From Pyropia haitanensis (Eukaryota; Rhodophyta; Bangiophyceae; Bangiales; Bangiaceae): DNA of 64,000 nt. Under the pieces are notes generated by a model. The model did not search any database. It was not told where the DNA came from and saw only the letters and a program-made list of their open reading frames with translations. The position numbers were made by a program, and so were the translations under genes. Position 1 is the first letter of the stretch. Every line of letters begins with the position of its first letter. Location of the stretch: positions 3,313,874 through 3,377,873 of the forward strand of contig SDUX01000002.1 of NCBI GenBank assembly GCA_008729055.1, in the 5' to 3' direction. Below, piece by piece: positions 43,235 through 54,742 of this stretch.

Positions 43235-44131
43235 TCAGACGCTATACACGGGCACCTCAGCAAACAGGTCCTTGATCGGCCGCTTTGGCGCGTCCTCCTT
43301 GGCAACCACCTCGACCACCTTGTTGGCCGACTCGACCGGGTTGACGAGCGCCTCGGCGACAACGTCGGCGACCTGCAGGCGCGAGACGGTCCCCCCCCCA
43401 AACGCGTTGGCCGCCCCAAGCACCACGTTGTGGGTGTCCCCATAGTCATCGCCCGCCGCCTCGAGCCCGCCCGGCCGGACAATGGTGTAGGGGATGCCGC
43501 TCTTGGCGAGCGCCACCTCCGCCTGCCGCTTCCACAGCAGGATCCCCCAAAACAGGTTGAGCAGCGCCGCCGGGAACTTGACCCGTTCCGTGCCCAGGCT
43601 GCTGACCATCACCGCGTGCTCCACGCCGCCCGCCTCGGCGGCGGCCGCCCACACCGCGCTCGTCCCCACCGAGTCGACCTTGTACGGCAGCGCGGGGTTG
43701 GCCGCCGACGTCGCGCCGAGCGCCGACACGACCGCGTCCGCGTCGCCAATCGCGGCGCGGAGCCCCTCGGGCCGGTCCACCACGTCCACCGGCACGTACG
43801 TGAGGAGCGCCGCCTGCGCAAACGTGCCGGCGGTACCCTCAATCGTCGCCCGCGCGGCCTCAACGTCGCGGCAGCCGACACGGACAGAGATGCCGCGGGT
43901 GGCGAGCGCGCGGACGACGCGGGCGCCCGTGCGGCCGGCGCCGCCCGCCACAAACACCTTGGACACCATCGTCGGGGGGGGGGGGGCCGCGGCGCCCGCG
44001 GCGCGGTGGAGACGGCGGGCGGCGGGGGGGGGTGCGCCCGCGGTCGCCGACCGGGCAGAGGAGAGCGCGACCCGCTGCCACTGGTGCTGCACCAGGGGAG
44101 CCGACGCTGCAAAAGCCACAGCAGGGGTCAT
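43235..44131 (-). CDS. Plastid-type atypical SDR (NAD(P)-binding, TIC62/NmrA-like)
   Basis: The product is an atypical short-chain dehydrogenase related to the NAD(P)-binding part of TIC62 and to single-domain plastid oxidoreductases of plants. The 298-residue protein starts MTPAVAFAASAPLVQHQ. Its first 54 residues are Ala/Arg/Pro-rich without acidic residues and look like a transit peptide. The core opens MVSKVFVAGGAGRTGARVVR, where GGAGRTGA is the glycine-rich dinucleotide motif. Next come DADAVVSALGATSA, VEHAVMVSSLGT and SGIPYTIVRPGGLE, the last being the YxxVRPGGL signature of this group. It ends PIKDLFAEVPVYSV. The classical YxxxK catalytic pair is not evident, as in many atypical SDRs, so the reaction is unknown. 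The frame is intact. A second Met at residue 55 would give the mature core. Confidence 0.87.
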   Translation of the reverse strand: MTPAVAFAASAPLVQHQWQRVALSSARSATAGAPPPAARRLHRAAGAAAPPPPTMVSKVFVAGGAGRTGARVVRALATRGISVRVGCRDVEAARATIEGTAGTFAQAALLTYVPVDVVDRPEGLRAAIGDADAVVSALGATSAANPALPYKVDSVGTSAVWAAAAEAGGVEHAVMVSSLGTERVKFPAALLNLFWGILLWKRQAEVALAKSGIPYTIVRPGGLEAAGDDYGDTHNVVLGAANAFGGGTVSRLQVADVVAEALVNPVESANKVVEVVAKEDAPKRPIKDLFAEVPVYSV

Positions 44132-44578
44132 GGCAATCGGGCGAGGGGCCAGCAAAGGGGGGTCACGCAAGGGAAAGGCGTGCGGGGGGGACGGGGCAAT
44201 GAGCGTGATGACGGGGAAGGCAAAGAGCGAGGGGAGGATTGGGACAGAGAGGAATGCGGTGGGGGCGTGACGGGGGGATGACACGAAGTAGCTGATCGCC
44301 AGCCGCCCGCAGGTGCCCGTCAAAACAAGAGCCGGTGCAGCAGACGATGGCTGGCGGAGCGAAAGGGAGACCGCGGCAGCGGGGCGCGAGCGTGGCGCAT
44401 GCCCGTCCAAGCTGGAACGCGCGAGAAAGAGGGGAGGCTGCACCGGCGCTATGGCATGATGGGTCCTGCTGGTTCCAGCGCTCCGATCCGACGGGTGGTG
44501 GGAGCGGATGCAAACCGGGGCTCGCCGATGGAGTGCGTCTTGTGATCCCGACACTGCAAGGAACATAGGATCTACCTG
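44132..44578. other. Divergent intergenic region of SDR and PhzF-like genes
   Basis: A 447-bp region between two divergent starts, of lower GC than its neighbours on the right side (44470-44580). No motif was recognised. Confidence 0.4.
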
Positions 44579-44824
44579 ATGTCTGTCACCCATCCTATTC
44601 GACAATTCGACACGTGGACAGCAACAGCCAATCCCAGAGCGCCACGAAAAGCCACGAACTCGCTGCCGCGAACTCAGATGTGTTCCGGAACGGCCATCAC
44701 CGACGCGACCATCCAGGCGGTTGCGGCAGCGCTGGCGCTCTCCGAGACTGCCTTTCTCGGCGTGCCCGCACCCCCTGCCGGCGCCGCCGCCGGTGGCGAC
44801 GGCAGCGGTGGCGGCGGCGGTGGC

Positions 44825-44879
<55 letters not shown>

Positions 44880-45103
44880 GCGGCGGCGGCGGCGGGGACG
44901 GCGGAGGCGGGGACGGCGGCGGTGCGGAGCCGCCGCTGCCACCGCCGCCGCCGTCGCGGGCGACCATCCGGTGGTTCACGCCCACCGCAGAGGTGGCGCT
45001 GTGCGGGCACGCCACCCTCGCCGCCGCCGCCGCGGCGGTCGATTCGGCCGCCTCGCAATCGAGCCGTCGCCGCCACGCCGGCTCTCAACGGGGAAGGGGG
45101 TGA
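44579..45103 (+). pseudogene. PhzF-like isomerase, N-terminal part only
   Basis: PhzF-like proteins are two-domain isomerase-fold enzymes of about 270-300 residues. This frame starts with an ATG and reads HPIRQFDTWTATANP, then ITDATIQAVAAALALSETAF, then a Gly/Pro-rich insertion of about 50 residues, and IRWFTPTAEVALCGHATLAA, which is the family's strongest signature (the R-W-F-T-P-x-x-E-x-x-L-C-G-H-A). It then turns into AAVDSAASQSSRRRHAGSQR and stops at 174 residues. The whole second domain, including the GxDEDPVTGSAH-type motif, is not found in the next 1.5 kb on this strand. The GNPAAV motif near the N-terminus is also lost. Either the gene is a truncated pseudogene or its second half lies in an exon I could not find. 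The catalytic Glu of SETAF is present. Confidence 0.6.
44829..44873. repeat. (GGC)n microsatellite in PhzF-like fragment
   Basis: About 15 pure GGC units give a polyglycine run between the two recognisable PhzF segments. Confidence 0.9.
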
Positions 45104-46845
45104 GGGCGGGCGGGGGCCAGGGCGAAGCGAGTCGGGACGATCCGCGGGCGGCCGCCACCTTTGAAGAGGAGCTCCCCTCTGGCCGCCACAGACCTCGCCC
45201 GCACGTCCCTTCCGCCGCCGCCGCCTGGCTCCATATCTGGGAGGTCTTTCCACCCGCAGCGAGGGCCGCGGCGACCCTCCGCTCCCTTCCTTACGACGTG
45301 GCCCTACCGAGGGACCAAAGCGGCTGGCGAAGTGGGCCTCAGCCCCGACCCCCCCCAGCACGAGCCGCGTTGGACGCGGCCACCGACGGTGGCTCAACCC
45401 GCCGGGGCGTCTCGAGCGCGCTGACACCTCCCCTTTGGCCAGACCCAACTCCCGGTGCGCCCTCTCCCCCCGATCGCGCCTGTGAGAGGCCTCGTGTGTA
45501 GGCGGACACGGCGGGTGGCGGCTGCGGACGCCGCGCACGCGTCACGGGCTGAGCGGTGTCGGCGGGGGGGGGGGGGGGGCGGTGAACACCGGGGTGGCGT
45601 CGCCACCACGCACTGCAAAAGGCCCGTTGACGCGCGGAGGGCGGCTGTCCACGGACCCTCCCTCTACACCCTACAGCCGACCGCTGTCTTCCCCGTCGCA
45701 CCGGCCAGAGGAAGGCGTCTATCAGCGGGGCTTGCGGCTGAGGCGGCAGCACCCAGACAAGTGGCGCGGAAATAGGACCGAGGGGTCGTGAAGTCCGTGC
45801 TTTGGCGGATCGATGAGGGTGCCGCGCTGGCGTCGGTGTGGGTACAAGCAAAGGGGCTCTGTCCAGAGGGAGGGATGGACGTGTGTCGGACGTACTGGGG
45901 AGGGACTGAGACTCTCACATTCCCACCGACAAAGTGGCTGCAGCAGCGGCGGCGGCGGGACGGCCTCTCGCTGCCCGCACCCGGTGGCGGCGGCCGCCGG
46001 CGCCACCCGTCTGGCGGTGGTTCCGCGATTGTCCGGCACTGACGCGGGCAGCGTCGCCAGTCCAGGCCGCGGCGGCGGCCGACCCTGCCACTAGCACCTC
46101 CCGCGTCGCATGTGGACGAAGTTGCTGTGTCCCGGAACGGCCGTCACCCACCCCGCGTCCCAGCTGTCCGTGGCGCTGACGGCGGCGGCAAGGGCCGCCA
46201 TCTGCGCCCCTGTCCAGGGTGGAAAGTAGAGCGCCGCGTCCGCCCGCGTGCGGGTCCTCCACACCAGGGATGGGGGTGCCCCGGCGGCCGGCCGCGCCGC
46301 CCCCACTGCGGAATTCCTTTTATGCCCGCAGCAGGAGCTCGCAAGCCCAGAGGGTGGCTTGACACAATGCCCAGAGACTTGGTCACCCACTCTCCGATGT
46401 ACCGATCATTTCCCCCCCCCGCCCCGAGGCAGGCGCGTCGCCACCGCCGCTAGGCGGCGGCCGACAGGCCGCGCGCAGCCACAGCCGCAGTTGCAGCCGC
46501 CACGCGGCCACCCGAGAAAGGGCGCAGAAAGAGAAAAGACGCTACAACAGGAGCGGCGGCACGCCCTCCCGGCGGGTGACGGACCCCGCTCGGCCCCTGC
46601 CCCACCCGCCACGCCGCCTGTCACCGACCGCCGACCACCAAAAAAAAAGAGAAAGACGACATAAGCGGGGTCACAGCACTGCATGCCCCAGGGACACTGC
46701 CAAAAAAAAAAAAACAACAAACCACGGACATGAGGCACACCCCCCCCCCCCTTCAGCGGGGACCCACAACGTCCCTCCCCCACACACCCTCCCCCCAACC
46801 CCTCCACCCCACCCCCCCCCTCCCCTGCTCCTCCCCCCCACCCCC
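45104..46845. other. Intergenic region without a supported gene
   Basis: This 1.7-kb stretch has no gene that I can defend. A leftward frame at 46091-46390 reads PPWTGAQMAALAAAVSATDS then WDAGWVTAVPGHSNFVHM and could be an exon or fragment, but nothing joins it. Poly-A tracts lie at 46641-46649 and 46704-46715, and C-runs at 46740-46850 mark the 3' flank of MIC60. Confidence 0.4.
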
Positions 46846-49800
46846 TCAAGCGCCCGCGAGCTGCTGCACCGTCGCCTCGGCGCGGAGCACGGCGGCGGCC
46901 TGCCGCACGGCGGCCGCCGCCTCGGCGTCGGCGAGCCAGTCGGCGACGAGCCGGCCCGCCAGCCCGTCGAGCCGCCGCACCGCCGCGACCGCGGCGGGCA
47001 GGTCATCGGCGGCGAGCGCGGCGGCGGCGGCGCGGAGGGCGGCCTCGGCGGGCGTGCCGCCGCGCACCGCGGCGCCGGCGGGCTTGAGCCGCGCCGCCGC
47101 CGCGGCGACCAGGTGCGCCCAGATGCCCGGCGCGGCGGCAACGGGCGCCGCCGCCGCCGCCGCGGGCGCCGCCTCCCCGGCATTGACAGCCGCGTCGGCG
47201 CCGCCATCGCCGCCGTCGGCGGCAGGCGCGGCGGCGACAGAGTCTGCGGGCCGCCGCGACGCGGCGGCGGCGGCAACGAGCGCGGCGGCCGTCGCGGCCG
47301 GCGCGACGGTCGCGTCAAAGCGGCGGCGGAGGTTGTCGGTGGTGGACAGCGCCACCCCCGCGGCGGGCAGGCGCTCGCGCACCGCCGCGAGCAGGCCGCC
47401 GGCCGCGCCGCCGCCGCCGCCGTCGGTGCCGTCGGCAGGGGCGGCTGCCGCAGCGCCCGCGGCGGCGCCGTCGACAGTGCCGACGGCGGGGACGACGCCG
47501 CCGGCGGCGGCCGCCGCGTCGAGCGCCGACGACGCAACGAGCGCGTCGGCGGCGGCGGCGCGGGCGGCGGCCACCCGCGCCGCCCCGTCGGCGACCGCCT
47601 CCACCCACCGCACCGCCGCGGCCGCGTCGGCGAGTGCGCCGAGCCGGGCGGTCGCGTCGGCGGCGCGGCGGCGGAGCAGCTGCCGCGCCACGTCTGCGCG
47701 GCCCGCCGCGGCGGCGGCGGCTGAGCCAGCCGCGACCGCATCGTCGCGGGCGGCGGCCTCGGCCGCCGCGGCGGCGACCGCGTCGGCGCGGACCGCCGCC
47801 AGCGCGGCGGCCGCGTCGTCGGCGGCGCGTGCCGCCGCCGCGTCGGCGGCAGCGACCGCCTCGTCCGCGGCGGCTGTCGCCGACGCCACCGACGCGGACG
47901 CTGCGTGCCGGGACGCCGCCACCGCCGCGGCGGCGCCGTCGGCAATGCCTCGCACCGCCGCGGCGGTCGCCTTTTCGGCCGCCGCCGCCGCGTCCTTGAC
48001 GACGCCATCCGCCGCGGCGACGGCGGCGGCGCGGAGCTCGTCCACCCGCGCCGCCACCGCCGCGGCCACCACCTCGTCCATGCGGGCGGCCAGGGCGGCG
48101 GCCTCGGCTTCGGCATTGGCGCGCGCGGCCACCTCTGCAGCGAGAGCATTGGACAGCATCGAGGCGGCCAGCGGCTGCTCGGCAGCGCCCGCCTCGGCCG
48201 CCCCGGCGGCGGCCGCAGCGGGGGCAGCGGCGGCGGCAGTGGCGCGCGCGGGGCCGTCCCCACCCTCCGCGGCCGCGTCACCCACCCGCCGGGTGCCCGC
48301 GCCCGCAGACGCCCGGGGCGCCTCGGCCACCCGCGGCGTGTCACGGTAGACGGGCACGGCTGGTCCGTCGCCAACGGCGGCGGCAGACGTGGCGCGGCTG
48401 CCCGCCCCTGCGCGCACCGGCGGCGGCGGTGGCGGCGGCGGCCGCACCGCGTCCTCGGCGCGCGGCAGCGCAATGGAGCCCACCTCGAGCGCGTGCCGGT
48501 CTGCGCTGGTGTCACGCACCAGGGCCGGCAGGTCCTTTGCGGGCGCCGCGTCCCACCGGGACGGGAGGAGGCCGCCAAGCGAGTCGACAGACACCGTCGG
48601 GCCAGCGCCGGCGCCACTCGTGTCGGGATCACGGCGAAACACGGGGGGCACATCCAGCGCCGCCCACCAGTCCATCAGGGCTTGCATGTCCGCATGGGTG
48701 CCCGGGAGCACCGCATCAGCCGGGTGTGGCAGCGCGACGGTCCCGACGTCGAGGCCGCGCGCCGCGGGGTCGGCCGTCCACGCCAGCGACGGCAGCGCGG
48801 CGGTCGGCACGGCCGACCACCGCGGCGGGATGAGGCCGCCGAGACTGTCAGCGTTCACCGCTGCTGCGACGGACCGGCCGCCACGGCGGCCGCTCCAGTC
48901 GCCCGCCGCCGCCGCCACCGCGTCGGGGTAGTACAGCGGAATCACCGGCCCGTCGCCCGCATCGTCCTCACTCGTAGGGCGGCTGCCCGCCCGCGCAGCG
49001 CGGCCCGCTGGCGCGCGGCCCGCGGGCGAGCCACCAGCCGCACGCGACCGGTCGGGGAAGTAGCCCGGCACGACCGGCCCGTCGCCCGCGTCATCCAGCG
49101 AGGTGGGCCGGCTGCCCGCAGCCGCGGGCTGGGGCGTCCCGACCAGCCGCGGGTCAGACGCCGCTGTCGCGGCTGCCCTGGCGACGGCAGCCGCGTCGCC
49201 GACGGTGGAGGGGGGGCCGCTATCGGGGGCGGGCGTCGTCGGGAAGACGGGGCCATCGCCCGCGTCGTCCGTGGAGGTTGGGCGGGTGCCAAACGGCGCT
49301 GGCCACGGGTGCACACGGGCCGTCGCGGCGAGGCCCTCCAACGCGCGGACGTCGCGAGCAGGCGCAGGCGGGGGCGGCGAGACTGTCGGAAAGACCGGCC
49401 CGTCCCCCGCGTCATCCGTCGACGTAGGGCGGCTGCCAAACGGAGCAGGGAAAGGGTGCACGTCGTCCGCGGCGGGGGAACCCGGCGGCAGCGCGTGGGT
49501 GCCGGTGGCGGCCGACAGCGCGCCAGTCTTGGCGGTCAGCGGACCGCGATGGCCGGCTGGTACACGCCCAGGCAGCGCCACAGAGCCTTCCTCGAGCGCG
49601 TGGCGCGGCAGCCCGTCAGACGCACTACTGCCTCCGATGATAGAGCCAGCCGGCCCACCACTCGCATGGATACGGGCCAGCCGCGAACGCGGCAGCTCTT
49701 CGCCAACAACGCGCTGCGACCTCTGAACGGTCGTCGATGAAGCAGCGGCGCGGCCGTCGCCGTTAGCATCGACAACCTTTCTGCCAGACGAACGCACAGC

Positions 49801-50806
49801 GCCGGTGCTCGTACCATCGGTGGAGCCCAACGGGCGCCCAGTCGACGCCGGCCACGGGTGAACGCGGGCGGCGGCGGTTAGGCCATCCGCGGCACGTACG
49901 TCTGCAGAACGGCGAGCATCAGATGGAGCGGCGGCAGGCGGGCGGGCGGGCGAGGCAGGCGGGCCCGCACGGGCGGCCACGGCCCTACCGCCGCCGCCGC
50001 CGCCGCCCGCGGCCGACGCCACGTCCCCGGGCGGCGGCGTACCAGGCAGCGCGACCGACCCCACTTCCAGCGCGTGGCGCGTCGTCGGCGGTGCAATCGC
50101 CGGCGTGGCGGGTGTCCGCGGCGGCAGTGGCCGAGGCGGGATGAGGCCGTCGCTGACGACAGGGCTCGCAGCACCGTCGCTGGCCCGAGGGGGGGCGACG
50201 CGGCCGCCGCCGCCGAGGCGGTTCAGTAGCCAGCCAAAACGACCACCGCCGCGGCCGCCGCCACCGGCTGCGCCCGATGCGCTCGTGCCAGACGCGGCCG
50301 CCCCCTGGGGCGCGTCCGCAGCCGCCACGGGGTGGGCACCCGGCGCCGCGTCCACAGCCCCGCCAGTGACGGCCGCAGGGGAGGTGATCGTCGGCGACAG
50401 CACGGGCTTGTCCAACGCTGCCGCCGCATTTCTACCACCGGCACCGCCGGGCACCGCCACTGGCGAATCCGCCGCTACTCCCGCTGCTCCTGACCACACC
50501 GCCCCCTTTGCAGGCGTCGATGGGCCGCGCGGGGCTCCCTCCCGGCCATCCAGGCCCGTGCCAAGGCCGCTCGCCTGCCCGCCGCTGGTAGGCCCATCAA
50601 TACCGCCCGCCGCCGCCGCGGTGGGCGTGTCCGCCGCGACGGGCGTAGCGCCGCCCACCACACGAGCAGGGCGTGCCGCCGCAGACCCCAACGCCAGCTC
50701 CTCCCCACCCCGTGCCGGCGCCCCCGCATCCGCCGCACCCGCCGCACCCGCCGCAGCGGCCGAGGCCACCGCCGACAGAGCGGCGGCGGTGGTGGCGGCG
50801 GCGCCG

Positions 50807-50853
<47 letters not shown>

Positions 50854-51856
50854 CCCCTCCCCAGGCGGGCCGCCACCGCCGCCACCCGGCACGTGACGCC
50901 GCCCATCGCCGCCCGCGGCCGGCGCCGTGCCCCCGCCGCCGCCGCCGTCACCACCACCAATCCGGCCGAGCAGCGCCGGCAGCGGCTCGTACGCGTCGGG
51001 CATGGTGGACCCGCCCTTGCCCGCCGCGGCCGCCGCTACCCGCTTCGCCGCCGCCTCCGCAGCAGACGGCGTCGCGGCCGCGGGCGCGTACGTGGCGCCC
51101 GTCAGGCGGGCGAGGTTCGCCGTCGCGCCGGGGACCGTGCGCTCCACCTGGGCGCGAAAGTCTGAGAAGGGGGAAGATCTCCCGGGCACAATGTCAAACC
51201 ATACAAGAAGAGAAGCAGACGTAGTCACGATAATATAAACAGAAACGTCCAGGAGACAACTCCACACCGCGCCGCGTCAGTCACCTGGCCACCAGGGTCA
51301 GCAAAAACCCCACCCAGCAGGTCAACGGTGGTACGAACATACAGCACCCCTCCACACAATCACCCCCCCCTCCCCCCGTGAAAAAAACGCACCCGCATCC
51401 GCGTGCATCCGCATCGCCACCACCGCCACGGGCGCGACGACAATCATGGCCCAGTAGGGCGCCGCCGACGGCTTCTTGCCATCCCCCCCCCCGCCGCCCG
51501 TGCGGCGGTGGCGGCGGCCAGGGCGGGCGCGCCAAGGCCGCCCGACGCGCCCACGACCGCCGCCGCGGCGGCGGTGCCCGCCACGGCGGGGGGCGGCACC
51601 GCCGCGGCGGTGGCGGCGGCGGCCTCGGCGGCACCCGGCGGCCGCCGCGTGCCGGCCGGCGGCGGCGACGGCGGCGGCGGCGGCTGCGGCGGGGGGGCCG
51701 CCACTGGCGGCGCCGGCACCACCGGTGGGGGGGGGGGACCGCCCCCGCCGCCTCTGGCGGCCCCGCCGCCGCGGCCGCCGCCGCGGCGCGCCGCCGCGGC
51801 GGCGCGGGGCGGGGCGCGACGGCCGCGCGGGAGCGGGCCAGCGCGGATCGCAGCAT
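46846..51856 (-). CDS. MIC60: MICOS subunit MIC60/mitofilin with a large repeat-motif insertion (exons 51856-51393 and 51161-46846)
   Basis: MIC60 is the core of the MICOS complex, which forms crista junctions in the mitochondrial inner membrane. Exon 1 starts MLRSALARSRAAVAPRPAPP, a typical presequence, and ends with a membrane helix in PYWAMIVVAPVAVVAM. A GTGCGT donor and a pyrimidine-rich CAG acceptor bound a 231-bp intron, and splicing gives HADADFRAQVERTVPG. The C-terminus has the mitofilin signature: LSTTDNLRRRFDATV, then DLPAAVAAVRRLDG, AGRLVADWLADAEAAAAVRQ and a final helix, matching the human LKGESRRVAQDWLKEAR region. An Ala-rich coiled coil precedes it. Exon 1 needs two frame changes at homopolymers (51727-51737 and 51483-51492). 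The protein is about 1590 residues, against 600-800 elsewhere. The excess is a Pro/Gly-rich segment with four families of repeated short motifs (48340-50160). Confidence 0.83.
48340..50160 (-). repeat. Short-motif repeat region inside MIC60
   Basis: Within the leftward MIC60 frame, four short motifs recur: HALEVGSVALP-like (4 copies, including HALEEGSVALP and GLDVGTVALP), SRPTSxDDAGDGPVxP-like (5 copies), DSLGGLIPPRW-like (3 copies) and ARVHPWPAPFG-like (3 copies). They are separated by variable Ala/Gly/Pro spacers, so the DNA is not a simple tandem array. Confidence 0.85.
50811..50850. repeat. (CCG)n microsatellite in MIC60 exon 2
   Basis: About 13 CCG units, read leftward as polyglycine in the N-terminal part of the MIC60 intermembrane domain. 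Confidence 0.9.
51162..51392 (-). other. Intron of MIC60
   Basis: A 231-bp intron on the minus strand with a GTGCGT donor at 51392 and a CTTCCCCCTTCTCAG acceptor at 51162. It splits a codon after its first base and joins the membrane-helix exon to the intermembrane exon. Confidence 0.8.
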
Positions 51857-52526
51857 CCTGACCAGCGGGGGATGGGGGACACGCCCGCACCGGAAGGGAG
51901 GCAGCGGTGGGGGAAGAAGACGGGGCGCCCCGGTGACGGCGGCACCACGGGTGGGGCGGGGGACGGGGGGGGAACGCCGCCGGGGGCGGCCGGCCAGCGC
52001 CAAGCGGGGCGGGTGCAAGCTGGTCGGCGCAGCGCGACGCGCTGCGGCTGGATCGTGGGGCACGGCCCGCGATCGAGCCGGGGGCACGTTGTGGTGGCTG
52101 TGACCGGCGCCGCTGCAAGTAGGAGAGCCTTGGCACGCGGTTGCTTGTAATTGCAACACCCAAGATGTACTGCGAGTGCAAACAAGTTGCTGAGCTTGGC
52201 GTGAAGTGGAATGGAAGACGTCCCCGAGCCTTTCGAGGCCGATTGAGTTGAAAGAGATTTACCTCGAAACTCACACCGCCACGTGGGCGTGCCCGTTCAC
52301 GCGCCGTTGCTCGCATCTTTCAACGCCTCCCTCAGTTGTCCACCGTCACACGCTTCCATTCGCCTTCGCGCCCGTGTTTCCTCTCTGCTCACGTTCTTTC
52401 CCTTCCGGCACAAGTCTTCTTACTCCTCACGTGCATCTTGTTTCTGTACTTCGTTGCGGCTTTTTGTCACTTCCTAACCACCTTGGCCGCTCGCTCGTTT
52501 TATCCGCACCCGCCTGGTGTTCCATC
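51857..52526. promoter_or_regulatory. Shared intergenic region of MIC60 and coiled-coil genes
   Basis: The 670 bp between two divergent start codons must hold both promoters. The part at 52100-52270 is less GC-rich, and 52310-52520 is C/T-rich on the + strand like the leaders of other rightward genes here. No TATA box was found. Confidence 0.5.
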
Positions 52527-54223
52527 ATGGCCGACGCGGTGCCGCCGTCGGCTTTGCCGGCACTGGTGCGCGACGCCGTCGCTCCGCTTCGGGCTGCCCT
52601 GCTAGACGCCCAGGCGGATGCTGATGCCGCCCGACGGCGGTCGGAGCGGGCGGCCATCGCGGCCGGCCACACCATCGTCTCCCTCCGTGAGCACGCGGCG
52701 GACCTCACCGCCCGCCTCGACGCGGCCAGCGCGACGGCAGCGTCTTCGACCGGCGCGGCCGCCGCGGCCGAGGCGGCGTCGGCGCGCGCGGCGGCGCTGG
52801 CCGCCGAGCTCACCGCCGTCCGCGCGGCGCTTGCGACCGCCGACGCGGCCCGCCGGTCCGCGTCGGCGGCCGAGGCGGACGCCACCGCCGCGGCGGCAGC
52901 GTCGTCTGCGCGCGCGGGGGACCTTGTCGGGGAGGTGGCGCGGCTCGACGCGGCCCGCCGCGCCGCCGACGCGGCCGCCGCGGCCGCGCGCGCCGACGCG
53001 GCGGCGGCGGGTGCCGCCGCCGCGGCGGCCGAGCGGGTCGCCGCCGACGCGTCGGCGCGGGCGGCCAAGGCCACCGCGGAAGCAACGGCCGCGACGGCGG
53101 CGGCGGCGGCAGACGCGGCGCGCGCCGACGCGGCCGACGCGGAGCGGGCGGCGGCGGTGGCCGAGGCGGCCGCCACCGCCGACGCGGCCGTCGCCGAGGC
53201 CGCCGCGCTGCGCGACGCGGCCGCCGCGACGGACGAGGAGCTAAAGGCGGCCGCCGCGCAGGTGGCGGCGCTCAACGCCGCGCGGGAGCGCGCGGCGGCC
53301 GACGCGGCGGCCGCCGCGGCGGGCCAGGACGAGCAGATCCGGCTGTGGAAGGACGCGGCGGACGATGCCAACCGACGGGTGGGGGAGCTCAAGGCGGTGC
53401 TCGCGGCGGTGGAGGGCCTCGACGGCACCCGGGACCCGGTGACGCTGCGGGTGCCGTCCAAACGGCGGCGGCGGAGCAGCCGGGGCGGCGGCACGCCTGG
53501 CGGCGGTCGCGGCGGCAGTGGCGGCGGCGGTGGCGACGGGGAGGTGGACTCGGCGGGGGAGGCCACCCTGGAAGCGCTCACCGCCCACCAGGCCGCCCAG
53601 CTTCGGCGCGCCGAGGCGGCGCTCGCCACCGCCGCGGCCGATGTGGACGCCTCCCGTGCCGAAGCGGCCCGCTCCGCGGCCGCCCAGTCCCGGCTGGCAG
53701 TTGCGATGCAGGCGGCGCTCCGTGCCGCCGACGCGGCGGGCGCCGACGCGGACGCGGCGGCGGAGCGGGCCGATGCGGCCGAGGGGCGCCTTGCGGCGTT
53801 GGCGGAGGAGAACGCGCGGCTGGGCGTGCAGCTGGCCGAGGCCGCCGCGGTCGCCGCGTCGGTCCGGGTGCTCGACGTGGACGGCTCGGCGGTGGGCGGA
53901 GGCGGCAGCGGCGGCGGCGGCGGCGGCGGCCTGGGGGGGGGGTTCTTTTCTTCGGGCGCCATCACCCCGGAGGCGGGGGGGCAAAGGCAGGCGGGGGCGT
54001 TTGCCACCCCGCCGTCGGCGGCGGCTGGGGCGAGGCGCACGCCTGGGGGGGGGGTGGTGTGGCAGCCACGCCACGGAGCTTGGCTGCGTGGACGCCCGCC
54101 CGCGCCGGCGCGCGGCCGGCCAGCGCGGTGCACCTGGAGCAGGCGCTGGACGAGCTGATGGCCGTCCGGAGCCGGCAAAACGAGCTCGTGCAGCTGATCT
54201 CGGCGAAGACCCAGGAGCGCTGA
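52527..54223 (+). CDS. Ala-rich coiled-coil protein, function unknown (one frameshift)
   Basis: I do not recognise a family. From MADAVPPSALPALVRDAV the protein is nearly all alpha-helical: about residues 30-300 and 345-460 are Ala/Glu/Asp/Arg heptads with long coiled-coil character, such as ELKAAAAQVAALNAARERAA and DEQIRLWKDAADDANRRVGE. A basic, Gly-rich hinge with KRRRRSS (about residues 312-317) could be a nuclear-localisation signal. After a Gly-rich spacer the frame breaks in the G-run at about 54046-54054, and a second frame continues HLEQALDELMAVRSRQNELV and ends SAKTQER, a sensible conserved-looking helix. Without the frame change the protein would end in Arg/Pro-rich noise. Total length is about 565 residues. 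Tether, golgin or spindle roles are possible but unsupported. Confidence 0.72.
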
Positions 54224-54742
54224 TAGGGGAGGGCGGAAGGATGAGGGGTGCAGGTCGGACAGACTTGGTTGAGTGTTTGCCTGCTGCTTGCTGTGTGGAT
54301 TTTGCAGGGGAGGCGTGGGGATGCCATGGCTGGCACGACCTGGTGCGGTTGCTTTGTACGGTGGGGTGCTACGGGAGGTCCCATGGTGCCAGGCCAGGTC
54401 CACTATTCGAGTGCCTGTCAATGTGTGGACGATGACACAGCAATGATCGAGGTAAGGCCGGACACGCGTTCTGGAGTCCAAGGACGGCCACGCTCGCCAC
54501 GGTGGGGTCGACGGGTGACACAAGCAACAGCAGGCAAGCAACCAGAAAAAAGAGACCAAACAAAAAATTAAACAGAACGCAACGTATATACACACACAAG
54601 GAAGCGACGAGACGCAAAGAACGACGGCAAGGCCAGCAACCCCAGTACAAAACGGGTCGAGCTGCACCCAGATGAGGTGCACGCTGCACGGCCCCACTCA
54701 GCGGTGCATCACGCCGACCAACCAGTCAGCCCGTGGGGCGGC
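54224..54742. other. Convergent intergenic region
   Basis: This 519-bp region holds the 3' UTRs of the coiled-coil gene and of the nuclease gene. It is AT-richer at 54530-54650. No gene was recognised. Confidence 0.45.

Noticed and set aside
46091..46390. Leftward frame with WTGAQMAALAAAVSATDSWD, vaguely Myb/SANT-like
   Set aside because: The resemblance is weak, spacing of the tryptophans does not fit, and no start or neighbouring exon was found.
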